From assembly GCA_026706985.1 (NCBI GenBank), contig JAPOXR010000050.1, positions 1 to 64,000 of the forward strand: a stretch of 64,000 nucleotides of DNA, given 5' to 3'. Both the position numbers and the translations under genes were made by a program. How positions within the stretch are numbered: position 1 is the first letter of the stretch; each line of letters opens with the position of its first letter. Origin of the DNA: Paracoccaceae bacterium. GTDB lineage: Bacteria > Pseudomonadota > Alphaproteobacteria > Rhodobacterales > Rhodobacteraceae. Of the stretch, positions 39,345-49,792 are shown in pieces. The notes beneath the pieces were generated by a model, which was not told the origin of the DNA, made no database searches, and was given only the letters and a program-made list of their open reading frames with translations.

Positions 39345-40118
39345 TCAATATCCGAAATCCGGTTTGCGGCCATCCCGGAAAGCCGCCAACCCCTCGGCCA
39401 GTTCGTCGGTGCCGGCCGCCAGGCTGCCGGCCATTGCTTCGAGCACACGCTCAGTTTCCTCACCTTCAGCGGCATTGATTGACATCTTGACCAATTCGGT
39501 TGCACGCGGCCCGCGTTTGAGCAGGGAAGTCGCCAATTCCTCCGCCGCAGACGCACCGGTTCCGGTGGGCACGACGCGATCGACAATCCCGAGCCGCCGC
39601 GCCTCTTCGGCGGTGAAAATCTCGCCCAACAACGCCATGCGCCTGACTGTCTGCGCACCGAATCGCCGCACCGCACGCTGCGTTCCGGACCAGCCGGGGA
39701 TAATGCCGAGACCGGATTCGGGCTGGCCGACCTTAATATGCTCCTCGGCGATGCGGATATCGGCGCAGGCCGCAAGTTCCAACCCGCCACCGAGAGCGTG
39801 CCCGTTCAGCACCGCGACAACCGGCTGGCGCAACCGCGCCAACGCATCGAAAGCCGTATGCCCGTCTCGGATCCAGTGCCGCCCGAACCGTTCCGGGTTT
39901 TCGCCCGACCAGGCTTCAATATCGCCGCCGGCGGAAAATGCTTTGCCTTCGCCCGATAGAATGACAACCCGGATATGTTGATGATGCTCGATTTCCCGGC
40001 AGCGCTGGAAAAGCCCGTCGACCATGGCGGCATCCAGCGCATTCAGTTTTGCCGGCCGGGCGATCCGAAGCCGAGCAATCGTGCCATCGATGGTCAAGTC
40101 AATCCGTGATCCGCTCAT
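39345..40118 (-). CDS. Enoyl-CoA hydratase/isomerase
   Basis: ARPAKLNALDAAMV; LSGEGKAFSAGGDIEAW; LNGHALGGGLELAACADIRIAEE. Confidence 0.93.
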   Translation of the reverse strand: MSGSRIDLTIDGTIARLRIARPAKLNALDAAMVDGLFQRCREIEHHQHIRVVILSGEGKAFSAGGDIEAWSGENPERFGRHWIRDGHTAFDALARLRQPVVAVLNGHALGGGLELAACADIRIAEEHIKVGQPESGLGIIPGWSGTQRAVRRFGAQTVRRMALLGEIFTAEEARRLGIVDRVVPTGTGASAAEELATSLLKRGPRATELVKMSINAAEGEETERVLEAMAGSLAAGTDELAEGLAAFRDGRKPDFGY

Positions 40119-41686
40119 GGCGCCAGCCCTATCGGGGATGGGAAAAACAGCGCCGCATCCATAACCCGCAACGCATCGGCCACCCGCAGCGGCGCTTTTG
40201 CCTGTGCCAGCACATCGCGCTCCAGATCCACACCCTGGGCAATCTCTGTGACTTCCAGCCCGCCACCGGTCAGCCGCATCACGCAGCGCTCCGTGATATA
40301 GGTGACTTCCTGGCCCAACTCGATGGCCCGTCGTCCCGAAAAGGAGACATGGTCCACCTCCGGCACAAGCTTGGCGGTGTGACCTTCCCGGTCAATCACC
40401 AGTTTTCCGTCCTCAATCCGCATCTTCGCTCCGGCATTGAAAGTTCCCGAAAACACAATCCGCCGGGCCCGCGCCGTGATGTCGATAAAGCCGCCGGCAC
40501 CCGCCGTCCGGTGCGGAGTTGATTTCAACCGCGAGACATTGACGGATCCATCGGCGCCGATTTCCAGAAACGAAAGCAGCGAAGCATCAAACCCTCCGGC
40601 CTGAAAATAGGTGAATTGATGCGGCGAGGTCACGAATGCATCGGCATTGGCGGCACAGCCGAATTTGAAATCCAGCAGCGGAACACCGCCTATGGCACCC
40701 TGCTCAATCACCCAGGTGACGGCACCGTGGAAACCCTCTTCAATGAACACGCGGGGCACATTGGCGGACACACCGAAACCGATATTCACTGCCCATCCCT
40801 GACGCAGTTCCCGCGCAACACGCCGCGCAATGATTTTGGGCACGCCGAAATCCATCCTGCGGAAACTGTCGATTGGGCGGATCAACTCGCCGGATATCGC
40901 CGGATCGTAATCCGTTGCGGTGGTCTGCAGCATGTCAGGCGCCTCGACCACCGCATCGACAAGAATTCCCGGCACATGCACATCATGCGGACGCAGCGTC
41001 CCGTTCGCGACCGTTTTTTTCACCTGCGCGATGACAATCCCGCCACAATTATGCGCCGCAAGTGCCATCTCCATGGCACCGAGATAGGCACCTTCGGATG
41101 CGAAACCCAGATTGCCGCGCTCATCGCCGGTGGTCGCACGGATGATGGCGACATCCGGGCGGAGCGCGGCAAAATACAGCCAGTCCTCGCCCTCGAACCG
41201 CACACGTTTGACGATGGGCTCAGCGGCTGCGGCCGCATTCATGGCACCGCCTTCGAGGTCGGGATCAACGAATGTCTCCATACCGACTTTGGTCAGAACC
41301 CCGGGGCGGTGCCCGGCCCCTTCCCGCAACATGTCGAAGATGATGCCTGACGGCAAATTATATGCCTGGACCTGATTGCGGGCGATCATTTGCCAGATGC
41401 GCGGTGGCTCGGCTGCCGATGGCCCCGAGGGATAACTCCCGCCGATGATCTTCGACAGGCATCCGGGTTTGGCGATATGGTCGACACCCTTGACGCCGAA
41501 CATATCTCCAGCGGCAATGGGATGAATGGTTGTGAGGTTTTTCGGGGAACCTGCGACTTCGAACCTTTCGCCAAGCGCCTGCAATACCCGGTCAGGGCAA
41601 CATAATCCGCTTGAGGAATTGACCGCCACAACGGCGTTATCCGGTATCAGTGCCACCGCGTCATCGGCACTAAGCTGTTTTGTCAA
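40115..41686 (-). CDS. Acyl-CoA:acetate/3-oxoacid CoA-transferase (two-domain)
   Basis: MTKQLSADDAVALIPDNAVVAVNSSSG; GDERGNLGFASEGAYLGAMEMALAAHNCGGIVIAQVK; VNIGFGVSANVPRVFIEEG; VTWVIEQGAIGGVPL. Confidence 0.92.
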   Translation of the reverse strand: MTKQLSADDAVALIPDNAVVAVNSSSGLCCPDRVLQALGERFEVAGSPKNLTTIHPIAAGDMFGVKGVDHIAKPGCLSKIIGGSYPSGPSAAEPPRIWQMIARNQVQAYNLPSGIIFDMLREGAGHRPGVLTKVGMETFVDPDLEGGAMNAAAAAEPIVKRVRFEGEDWLYFAALRPDVAIIRATTGDERGNLGFASEGAYLGAMEMALAAHNCGGIVIAQVKKTVANGTLRPHDVHVPGILVDAVVEAPDMLQTTATDYDPAISGELIRPIDSFRRMDFGVPKIIARRVARELRQGWAVNIGFGVSANVPRVFIEEGFHGAVTWVIEQGAIGGVPLLDFKFGCAANADAFVTSPHQFTYFQAGGFDASLLSFLEIGADGSVNVSRLKSTPHRTAGAGGFIDITARARRIVFSGTFNAGAKMRIEDGKLVIDREGHTAKLVPEVDHVSFSGRRAIELGQEVTYITERCVMRLTGGGLEVTEIAQGVDLERDVLAQAKAPLRVADALRVMDAALFFPSPIGLAP

Positions 41687-41775
41687 GACGGCCCTCCGCT
41701 CACTCAGCTATTGCTATAAGTGTCCGTTCGGCGTTGCGGAATGTACCAACGAATGTTGCAAACTTTCTTTAAGCA

Positions 41776-42735
41776 CTATTTTTTTGTGATCTTCGGTCCA
41801 GCGTACACGACATAAATCGGTTTATCTGCCACGATAGGCCAAGAGAAATGGAGGCGAAGGGTTAAGTGCGGAACCTTTCCGTGCCAAGTGCAAAACAAGG
41901 TGTCATTCAGATCCTCGGGATGGTCGAAAGTAAGCTCGCTGCGGAAACGATTCTTCTCGGAAGTTGAAGAATCGGAAAAGTGTGCCCGCTGGCCCGTGAA
42001 GTAGTCCTTAATGATTCTGTGGCCGTTCTTGGTACGGTTACCTTCCGCATCGAACTCCTGCGACAACTGGTCCAATAATGCAGATAGCCAGAGAATCTTC
42101 TCTGACGCGCTTTTCGCGAATGGAACTCCTTCAAGTGGTTTGAAGCAGTCTTTGGCGAAAGTGAGTCGCCCGAACTGATGATAGCAAACTTTTCTCAACT
42201 CGTCCCATGATCGAATCGACGTCTTATTCTTGAGTGCGTCCTCAAGCGCGTCTTTTGTCCACCAGTTATCCAGAGTTGCATTGCAGTTTGCGCATCCTTC
42301 CGCCTCTCTAGACCAGATCACCTCCACGGGAGCATAATTCCAGTCCGACGGTGAGAAACTCACCAAGCCGCAGTCAACACCGTGCAACCTCCTGAAAGCA
42401 GCCTCTCCCACCGCCGAATCCGTAACAATTTTATCTTTACATTCGAGCCAGTCCCCTCTCGAATGACAGCGCAAGTCGTCCCAATACGGGCCAGCCTTTG
42501 TCAGCCATGTCATCGCTGCACGGCGCTCGCTATCAAGATCGAATTTCATGACTGCTTGGTACACTGAAAGATTCGGAATTGGCGTCGCGTTCAGCATGGC
42601 CCGATGGCAGAGCAATTCACTACCGTAGCGTCGTGCCACTTTGCGCATAATCATCACACGCTTAAATGCCTCACGAAATTCTGATACCCTTTTGAATTGC
42701 TGATTGACCGACAAGTCGTTGGCCAAGAGTTCCAT
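41776..42735 (-). CDS. Uncharacterised CxxC-containing protein, third gene of putative defence operon
   Basis: 319-aa ORF with EGCANCNATLDNWW and C-terminal FCTWHGKVPHLTLRLHFSWP...IYVVYAGPKITKK; 1 nt from the upstream ATPase gene. Confidence 0.75.
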   Translation of the reverse strand: MELLANDLSVNQQFKRVSEFREAFKRVMIMRKVARRYGSELLCHRAMLNATPIPNLSVYQAVMKFDLDSERRAAMTWLTKAGPYWDDLRCHSRGDWLECKDKIVTDSAVGEAAFRRLHGVDCGLVSFSPSDWNYAPVEVIWSREAEGCANCNATLDNWWTKDALEDALKNKTSIRSWDELRKVCYHQFGRLTFAKDCFKPLEGVPFAKSASEKILWLSALLDQLSQEFDAEGNRTKNGHRIIKDYFTGQRAHFSDSSTSEKNRFRSELTFDHPEDLNDTLFCTWHGKVPHLTLRLHFSWPIVADKPIYVVYAGPKITKK

Positions 42736-42736
42736 A

Positions 42737-43885
42737 TCAACTCCAGCCGGCGAAATCGTTCATGTCATTGTCAAATTGATCGAAGAACCCCTTGGGCCAA
42801 CTGTCAATGTTGCCGTAAGAATCGATTGCCGGACTCTGCACTTGCGGACTACTGTCATTTTGTTCTGCACTTCGTTGGTTAAAAAAATGAAGTGCGACAC
42901 TCTCACACGACAGCATGCCCTTTCTGACTGCCCGGCGGATACCGTTAAGCACATGATCGCTGTGTGTCTCGATCAAAACTTGTAAGCCAGCAGAGGCTAC
43001 TTTTCCCAGAAATTCACCCATCGCTGCCTGGCCCGCGGGGTGAAGATGAACTTCCGGATTCTCAATCAGCAATAAGTCCTCTTTATCAGCCGACAAGGCT
43101 GCGACGACGATGGGAAGTACCTGCGTTAGCCCAAATCCGGTGTGCACCGGACGATGAAAGTCGGTATCGCTCGATACTCGAACTCCCAGTGTAACTGCGT
43201 TGGCGCGCGGGACCCGCTCGATTGCCAAAACAATACCAGGGAAAAAGCCGGCCATGTGTGCCTCCACTTGCCGGAATCGTGTAGGCGGTACTCCAGACAC
43301 CAAAAGCTCCGGCAAAACATGACACTCACGACCGGAAAAGAGGAGGCTGGCAGCATATTCACCACGAGAACCTACAACTGGTGTTAGTTGCGGATCATCG
43401 TACGCGTAGTATTCGCGGGGGCCCAGTCGCTCAGCGGTTATGTAAGTAAGTTGACACAATCGTTTTGTCAGCGATTGATTATTCACGTTCGATGGCACCA
43501 GACACTGAAGCCCATGAGGATTGTCAATGTCCCAACTACCGTCGTTTTTCGTTTCTCCCACTGCCCGCCGAACCGCCATAGACATTTCATCTCGTTCGCC
43601 CGCAAATTCCCACTCGAAACGATCCTCATCACCATCAAACAATGCGATCTGAAACTCACGACGCCCATAAACCTGGTCAACCACATCGGCCCCGGTGCCA
43701 AGACTAATCGCCGCCCCATTCAGCATCAGTCGCAAAGACCTCTCGTGCTCGCGCATAGTTTGGTGCAACAGAACCAGCGCCTGCATCACCGATGACTTTC
43801 CGGATGCGTTCCCGCCCGACAGCAATGTCAACGGCCGTAGGGGAAGTTTGAGCGTCTTGAAGCACTTAAAGTGCTGCAGGTTCAT
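42737..43885 (-). CDS. AAA/OLD-like ATPase with DUF3696-type C-terminus
   Basis: MNLQHFKCFKTLKLPLRPLTLLSGGNASGKSSVMQALVLLH; TYITAERLGPREYY; DLLLIENPEVHLHPAGQAAMGEFL; VLIETHSDHVLNGIRRAV. ORF called to 44062; likely start 43885. Confidence 0.9.
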   Translation of the reverse strand: MNLQHFKCFKTLKLPLRPLTLLSGGNASGKSSVMQALVLLHQTMREHERSLRLMLNGAAISLGTGADVVDQVYGRREFQIALFDGDEDRFEWEFAGERDEMSMAVRRAVGETKNDGSWDIDNPHGLQCLVPSNVNNQSLTKRLCQLTYITAERLGPREYYAYDDPQLTPVVGSRGEYAASLLFSGRECHVLPELLVSGVPPTRFRQVEAHMAGFFPGIVLAIERVPRANAVTLGVRVSSDTDFHRPVHTGFGLTQVLPIVVAALSADKEDLLLIENPEVHLHPAGQAAMGEFLGKVASAGLQVLIETHSDHVLNGIRRAVRKGMLSCESVALHFFNQRSAEQNDSSPQVQSPAIDSYGNIDSWPKGFFDQFDNDMNDFAGWS

Positions 43886-45014
43886 TCGTGATATCACCAA
43901 GAGCTCCCTGCAGTGCTTGCCGAGCCATGCTAAACCGACACTTGACCTTTTTGGCGTCATTTGGTCCATACGTGATAGCCGTGCTGAATTCGTCGTCCGC
44001 AAGAAGACTATAAACAGACCGTCGAACGCTTTCCGCACATTCCGAGACGCGCTTCTTTTCATACAACGACAAGCCGGTGATCATTACGTCCCAAAATGAA
44101 GCGTTCAAGACACTACGCCAATTCTGGTCCGGCTGGTGTTTTCGGAATGAATGGCGGCCAAACAACATGAAGTTATTGTCAAGTCCACGCCGGAAATCGG
44201 CAGATAAGTCCGAGAGAGCGTCAGGCTGCATCGTATTCATATGGCGTAGACTCTGCGCAAGAAAGTCATCCATGTCACCGCGGTATTTATCAATACCAAG
44301 AAGTTGAAACGCGCAAAAGCGATTGACAAACTCACGATCCCTCATGGTACGTGAATTTAGACTATTGCCTGTCGCTTTAAAGAATGCCTCGGATTTTGAC
44401 TCACGCTTCAAAAAGCGTGTTGCTTCGCCCATAAACAAACAATTCCGCATTTGTTGACGTGTGAGAGGCACACCTCCATTGACTCTCTCGAAGATGTCAA
44501 GGCGAGCACGCTCCGGCACCTTTGAGTCGATGATAAATAGAATTAGGTTACAATCTTCGATTCTGTTCTTGATTTTCGAAGGTAAGTCAGTGAAGGACTG
44601 ACCATCAAGCTCGTTTCTGTCAGGAAGCTTCAGCCTGAGTTTCTTCTTAATGAACTGCCAGAATGTAGACAGACGCTGCAAACCGTCTACAACGATCATG
44701 CGCCCCTTTTCGTCTTCGGCCATGTAGAATACGGGCAGGGGTATGCGCATAATCACCGACTCGATCAATTTGCTTTGCTTTTCTACGGACCAAATGAAAT
44801 CCCGCTGGAAATCAGGGTCCATTACGTAGGTCGATTGGTCTATGCGCCGAATCACGTCGTGAATGGTACGGCTTTCCTGCCGGATCAGCAGATCATCAAG
44901 TGGGTAATCACCCCAAGACCCACTCGACGGGTCCAGACCTTCAACGTCATCACCGTCGCTCAACGGATTTTGAGGTAGGGTGACAATGCTGTCGCTACTA
45001 TTTGGCTTGCTCAT
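43866..45014 (-). CDS. DUF262-domain protein
   Basis: YVMDPDFQRDFIWSVEKQSKLIESVIMRIPLPVFYMAEDEKGRMIVVDGLQRLSTFWQFI. Confidence 0.9.
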   Translation of the reverse strand: MSKPNSSDSIVTLPQNPLSDGDDVEGLDPSSGSWGDYPLDDLLIRQESRTIHDVIRRIDQSTYVMDPDFQRDFIWSVEKQSKLIESVIMRIPLPVFYMAEDEKGRMIVVDGLQRLSTFWQFIKKKLRLKLPDRNELDGQSFTDLPSKIKNRIEDCNLILFIIDSKVPERARLDIFERVNGGVPLTRQQMRNCLFMGEATRFLKRESKSEAFFKATGNSLNSRTMRDREFVNRFCAFQLLGIDKYRGDMDDFLAQSLRHMNTMQPDALSDLSADFRRGLDNNFMLFGRHSFRKHQPDQNWRSVLNASFWDVMITGLSLYEKKRVSECAESVRRSVYSLLADDEFSTAITYGPNDAKKVKCRFSMARQALQGALGDITNEPAAL

Positions 45015-45429
45015 GGTAAATCGTTGCTTAGCGCTTTGGTAAATTGCATTCGTCGAAGATTCCCGCTGCTGAGAATTTCCTTTGTGTCAAAAAGTGTCAA
45101 GTTATTCCTATGCCCTGTGCAAAATTGCCTGTATCTCTATCTCGGAATTAGTGCGCTGAGATTTGGTACATCTCAGCCGTTGTGCCATAATTCTATAGGT
45201 TTCTGCTTTCCGGGCAAATTTCCCAATGCTACTCCGCCGTCCACATCAGCTATAGTGGGAATTCGGCCATAGACCAGATGCAGAGTGTCAATTGAACTGA
45301 GAACTTCTGACGCGCAGACAGAAAAGCCGCGTTGTGATCAAAAAGCTGTACGATGCAAGCGCGATAGTAGTTCTCAGGCTTGCATCCTCGTCCACGCTGA
45401 TTCCTGACTTTCATATTTGGCCGCTGTTT

Positions 45430-45567
45430 AGGGTCAGGATCTATAACCGGAACTTGACGATTGCGGCAAGCGTGCAGGCTGAGAGGAACACGTCCGGACA
45501 GCGGTCATATCGCGTGGCAACCCGCCGCCGGTCCTTGAGTCCGGCGAAGCTGTTCCCGGTCACGTGA
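45430..45567 (-). mobile_element. IS5-family (IS427-like) transposase C-terminal remnant with possible terminal inverted repeat
   Basis: Minus frame ...TGNSFAGLKDRRRVATRYDRCPDVFLSACTLAAIVKFRL* (stop at 45441) matches the IS5 transposase C-terminus (F..LK.RRRVATRYDK....FL....LA...). 'tagggtcaggatctataa' just outside resembles an IS5 end. Confidence 0.7.
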
Positions 45568-45594
45568 CGCTTCCTGTGGAGTTCTGCATCATGG

Positions 45595-45616
45595 GGAACC
45601 GGCGTGAGCCGGTTCC
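45595..45616. repeat. 9-bp stem hairpin GGAACCGGC-gtga-GCCGGTTCC
   Basis: Read directly; lies between IS remnants. Confidence 0.6.
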
Positions 45617-45817
45617 GCCCTGTAACTGTCCAAACTGGGGCGTTGCCGGTATTTGGTGATCTCCGGTATTGGGCCGCTATGCTCCGGGAGGGTTCGCCGG
45701 CTGGTGTGGAAAGTCGTATATAATCAATAATAATCAGTTATTTATCTTGCACATGGTGGCACAAATCAGTAGTGTGTCAGGCATTGGAAACAGCATTCCT
45801 GGGACAGTTCCGAGCCG

Positions 45818-46440
45818 ATGCGGACCGCCGCCGCACCGACCGATCCGGCTCCAGCGACGCTGGAGGAGGCCCCCGCCGTCCCGGCTGAGGCTCGTGCCGC
45901 CTTTGCCGGGGCACAGGAGGCTTTGACCGGAGCCGAGGCTGAGATCGCGGATCTCAGGCTGCGGCCCGGCTGGTTCAGGCGGAACGTGTTCGGGCGCAGG
46001 CCTGAGAAGCGGATCGACGATCTTCCGCTTCCGCAGACAGGCCTGTTCGGGGCCGCCGGAATTGATGCCGATCAGGCGGTGAACGGGGCCGGAATCCGTT
46101 TCAGCGCCGATGTTCCGGTGCGCACCGTGCGGCGGAGGAGTTTTCCGACGGGGAGCCGAGCAGGTCTGCGGGCATGTTGTGAACCGGCTTGTCCAGCGGC
46201 CGGCCTCCTATGAGATCCTGCGGATTGTCACGCCGGTGCTGAAGCGGTGGGGAACCGACACGTTCCTGCCGGCGGATCCGGCGCGCAGCTGCGCCGATGT
46301 GAGCGTCCTTACGGGGCGTCGCGCACCGGCGGCATCAGCGGATGAAGGCGGCCGGGGTTACGCTGTCACGTCAGACTCTGACCAACTGGGCCGGCCGCGC
46401 CATCGACCTTCCTGAGCCGGTGCGGTTCACGGATATGATC
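45818..46440 (+). mobile_element. IS66-family transposase remnants, multiply frameshifted
   Basis: Frames give LRPGWFRRNVFGRRPEKRIDDLPLPQ, VNRLVQRPASYEILRIVTPVLKR, MKAAGVTLSRQTLTNWAGRAIDLPEPV in IS66 order, in different frames. Confidence 0.75.
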
Positions 46441-46956
46441 CCGCTCAGGAACCGCCTGTCATCAACCCCTGGAATGCCCCCACCTCGGGGAAAAACGGCC
46501 GGATGCGTTCAGGCCGTGCCTCCGTCAGCCGGAAAAGATTACGCATGCCACTGCTCACTGCCTGTGTTCCTGTTCAGTTGGGCATTCTGCCGGTTTTTGA
46601 TCCGGTGGGCATGCCCACCGGATCAATCCGTCAGCCTCACAGACTGGGGATTTTTACTTCGGCACTATTGGGGAGTATTCACCCGGCACTGACACACTAT
46701 GGCGAGATTCCGCTTGAATTTCTCGAAGCGTATGTCTGCAAGCACAAGGTACCGGGGTCGATGTCCGACCGGTGCGGGATCACTCCGCTTGCGTCGAAGC
46801 CCTCCCGGACGGGCACCGCTCCGGCCCCAACACCGTGAAGGACGACAAGGTGGCCGAGTTATCGGGCGAACGCTGAACACGATGTGGAGGAAACAACACA
46901 GGCCTTTCCTTCGAGCAGGCAGCGGTTACAATCGGCCGAAATGAGAGGACGCATGG

Positions 46957-47775
46957 ATGAGTATTTATTTTCAAAATTCCTATCAGCGCGCCTTCGGCAC
47001 GTTTCCACTGCAGGGTGACATAGCGCGGCAAGCGATCCTCGCCGCGGCGGAGGCCGGTTACCGGGCCTTCGATACGGCGCAGATGTACGGCAATCAGATC
47101 GAGACCGGCGAAGCCTTGAAAGCTACGGGAGTTGCCCGCGAAGATCTCTGCGTAACAACCAAGGTGGATCCGGAAAACTATGCCGGGAGCAGATTCATGG
47201 CCTCTGTGGATCAGAGCCTGAGGGAATTACAGCTTGACTATGTCGATGTCCTGTTGCTGCACTGGCCACCGCGGAACGGCAGGATTGAACCGTCGGTGAA
47301 GCAGTTGCTGTCCGCCCATGACCGCGGGTTGGCGAAACATATCGGCGTTTCCAATTATACGATCCGGATGATGCACGACGCCCAATCCATCACCGACGGG
47401 TTGATCATCACCAATCAGGTCGAGTTCCACCCACTCCTGAACCAGGACCGTCTGCTCGCCGGCGCCGATGAGGCGGGAATTCCGCTCTCGTCCTATTGTT
47501 CGGTCGCCCGGGGCGAAGTGTTCAAACACCCCGAATTCGCCGTAATCGGCGATGCCTATGGCAAGAATGCGGCTCAAGTGGTTCTGCGCTGGATCCTGCA
47601 AAAGGGCGTCAGTGTGAACACCATGTCGACCAAGCCTGAGAATATCAGGGCGAATTTCGACATTATGGATTTTACCCTGTCAAGCCCCGACATGGCACGG
47701 ATCGGGAAACTTACGCAGACAAATTACAGAATTGTCGACAGGAATCTGGTACCCTGGGCACCTGACTGGGACTGA
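46957..47775 (+). CDS. Aldo/keto reductase
   Basis: AFDTAQMYGNQIETGEALKATGV; TTKVDPENYAG; YVDVLLLHWP; LAKHIGVSNYT; NQVEFHPLLNQ. Confidence 0.93.
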   Translation: MSIYFQNSYQRAFGTFPLQGDIARQAILAAAEAGYRAFDTAQMYGNQIETGEALKATGVAREDLCVTTKVDPENYAGSRFMASVDQSLRELQLDYVDVLLLHWPPRNGRIEPSVKQLLSAHDRGLAKHIGVSNYTIRMMHDAQSITDGLIITNQVEFHPLLNQDRLLAGADEAGIPLSSYCSVARGEVFKHPEFAVIGDAYGKNAAQVVLRWILQKGVSVNTMSTKPENIRANFDIMDFTLSSPDMARIGKLTQTNYRIVDRNLVPWAPDWD

Positions 47776-47798
47776 TCGACTGCCCGGCGCGCAGGATT

Positions 47799-48743
47799 TC
47801 AACACAGGGTTCTGAACCGCTCGACGATCCTGTCCAGAACTTCCCCCGGATCGCGTTGCCACCAGTCAGCAGCGGAAAAAATCTCAACTTCGCATGCGCC
47901 TTCATATCCGGCACTCTCCACGGCGCGGCGGATATTTTTCAGATCCGCGACACCATCGCCCATCATGCCCCGGTCCAGCAGCATGTCACCGGTATCGGCG
48001 AGCCAGTCGCAGAGATGGTATCCGAAAATCCGCGGTTCGGCGGCGGCCTGCAATGTCTGCCGCAGCGTCGTGTCCCACCAGACATGATAAACATCAACCG
48101 CCACTCCGACATTGGGTGCGCCGGTCTGTTCGCAGATGCGGATGGCCTCGGCGACGGTGAACAGGCATGTCCTGTTGCCGCCGAACATCGGATTGAGGGG
48201 TTCCAGTGCCAGATTGACGCCGCGGTCTGCCGCATATTCCGCCAACTCAGCGACACGCTCCACCAGCAGTAGCTGGCTCTCGGCAACGCCCCGGGTGCCC
48301 GGTTCGGTGCCTCCGGTCACAATGGTGACTATATCGGTCCCGAGTGCCGCCGCCATATCGATCGATCCGCGAGCCTCATCGAGATTCGGCGGTGCCGTCG
48401 CGCCGACGATATAGGGGGTGCGGCAAAGCCCAACCACCTTCATCCCGTTGGCACGTACCCTCTCGCCGATGGTCTGCGCCGACGCGGCGATCTCCCGCCG
48501 CCAGAACACCAGCCCGGCAAAGCCACGCTCGGCGCAGGCGTCAATCACCCGTTCCACCGGCCAGCCCGCACCGTAACCGTCCAGATTATGGCCGAGTGTC
48601 GCGGTGTTCAGGGCCAACGCGCTGAGATCACTGGAAAAGTCACGCAATACCGTAGAGTCCCATGAATTTCCGCATCCGGTCGACAGCACCGCCCGGATCG
48701 GAAAGCAGTCCAGCCTTGTCCGCCAATCGGAAACATTCGACAA
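47799..48743 (-). CDS. Sugar phosphate isomerase/epimerase (TIM barrel); true start probably internal, near 48640
   Basis: VERVIDACAERGFAGLVFWRREI; VNLALEPLNPMFGGNRTCLFTVAEAI; VGVAVDVYHVWWD; YEGACEVEIFS. Confidence 0.88.
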   Translation of the reverse strand: MSNVSDWRTRLDCFPIRAVLSTGCGNSWDSTVLRDFSSDLSALALNTATLGHNLDGYGAGWPVERVIDACAERGFAGLVFWRREIAASAQTIGERVRANGMKVVGLCRTPYIVGATAPPNLDEARGSIDMAAALGTDIVTIVTGGTEPGTRGVAESQLLLVERVAELAEYAADRGVNLALEPLNPMFGGNRTCLFTVAEAIRICEQTGAPNVGVAVDVYHVWWDTTLRQTLQAAAEPRIFGYHLCDWLADTGDMLLDRGMMGDGVADLKNIRRAVESAGYEGACEVEIFSAADWWQRDPGEVLDRIVERFRTLC

Positions 48744-49791
48744 AATATGGCAAGGGCCGCATCGACTGGGCTCCGCCGGGCATCACGAAATGCGGCTGGA
48801 ACCCGTTCAGCCACGCAAGGAAAACGATACCGGTCTTGTAAAATTGCGTCGGCGCACGGAAAATCTGGCGTGCCAGGGGCACGGTCGGGTCCAGCGTCGC
48901 ATGAAACCCTTTCCGGTCGCCACGACCCAACTGTTCAATAGCCTTACCGACAGCGACCGCCAACGGATCGAAAATACCGAGCAACGCGTGGCTGTAACCG
49001 AATTCGTCGCCGGCTATCAGCTCCGGATAGTTGAAATCGTCACCGGTGTACATTTTCACATTTGCCGGCAGGCGCCGGCGCATGATGATCTCCTTCTCCT
49101 TGTCCAGAAGCGAGATTTTAATGCCGTCAATTTTGGCCGCGTTTTCCTCGATGACGGCGAACACGGTCGCAAGCGCTTCCTCAAAACAGTCGCTGCCCCA
49201 GTAGCCGGCAAGCATCGGATCAAACATTTCACCGAGCCAATGCAGGATCACCGGCTGGTCACAGGCCGCCAGCACATCGCCGTAAATCTGAATATAATCG
49301 TCCGGCCTTTCCGCAACCCGGACCAGTGCCCGGCTGGCCATGATCACCAGACGACCGCCAATCTCCTGAATTGCCTCGGCCTGTTCGAGGTAAGCGCGGC
49401 GGACATCATCAAGCCCGGGCATGTCTTCCGACTGCAGCTGGTCGGTACCGCACCCGTTGAACACCCGAGCTTGGGGAAGTTCCGCTCGGGTTCGCCGAAT
49501 GAGTTCAAGCGCCTCCGGCCAACCCAGCCCCATTCCACGCTGCGCCGTATCCATGGCTTCGGCAATGCCAAGTCCCAATCCGGCCAGATGACGCCGAAAC
49601 GCCATTGTCGCATCCCAGTCGAGCGCCGCTTTCCCGGAGGGATCATTGTCGGTGAAGGGATCGGCCACCACATGCGCTGCCGAAAGCACGATCCGGACCG
49701 GATCGGGGCCGATCGCCACAGCTTCGATCGGTGTGCCCTGCAGGACATAGTCCCGGAGCGTGCCATCTGAATCGGGGAGTGCAATCTTCAT
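48640..49791 (-). CDS. DUF993 / dihydrodipicolinate synthase-like family protein
   Basis: MKIALPDSDGTLRDYVLQG; VFNGCGTDQLQSEDMPGLDDVRRAYLEQAEAIQEIGGRLVIMASRALVRVA; ILHWLGEMFDPMLAGYWG; MYTGDDFNYPELI. Confidence 0.85.
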   Translation of the reverse strand: MKIALPDSDGTLRDYVLQGTPIEAVAIGPDPVRIVLSAAHVVADPFTDNDPSGKAALDWDATMAFRRHLAGLGLGIAEAMDTAQRGMGLGWPEALELIRRTRAELPQARVFNGCGTDQLQSEDMPGLDDVRRAYLEQAEAIQEIGGRLVIMASRALVRVAERPDDYIQIYGDVLAACDQPVILHWLGEMFDPMLAGYWGSDCFEEALATVFAVIEENAAKIDGIKISLLDKEKEIIMRRRLPANVKMYTGDDFNYPELIAGDEFGYSHALLGIFDPLAVAVGKAIEQLGRGDRKGFHATLDPTVPLARQIFRAPTQFYKTGIVFLAWLNGFQPHFVMPGGAQSMRPLPYFVECFRLADKAGLLSDPGGAVDRMRKFMGLYGIA

Positions 49792-49792
49792 T

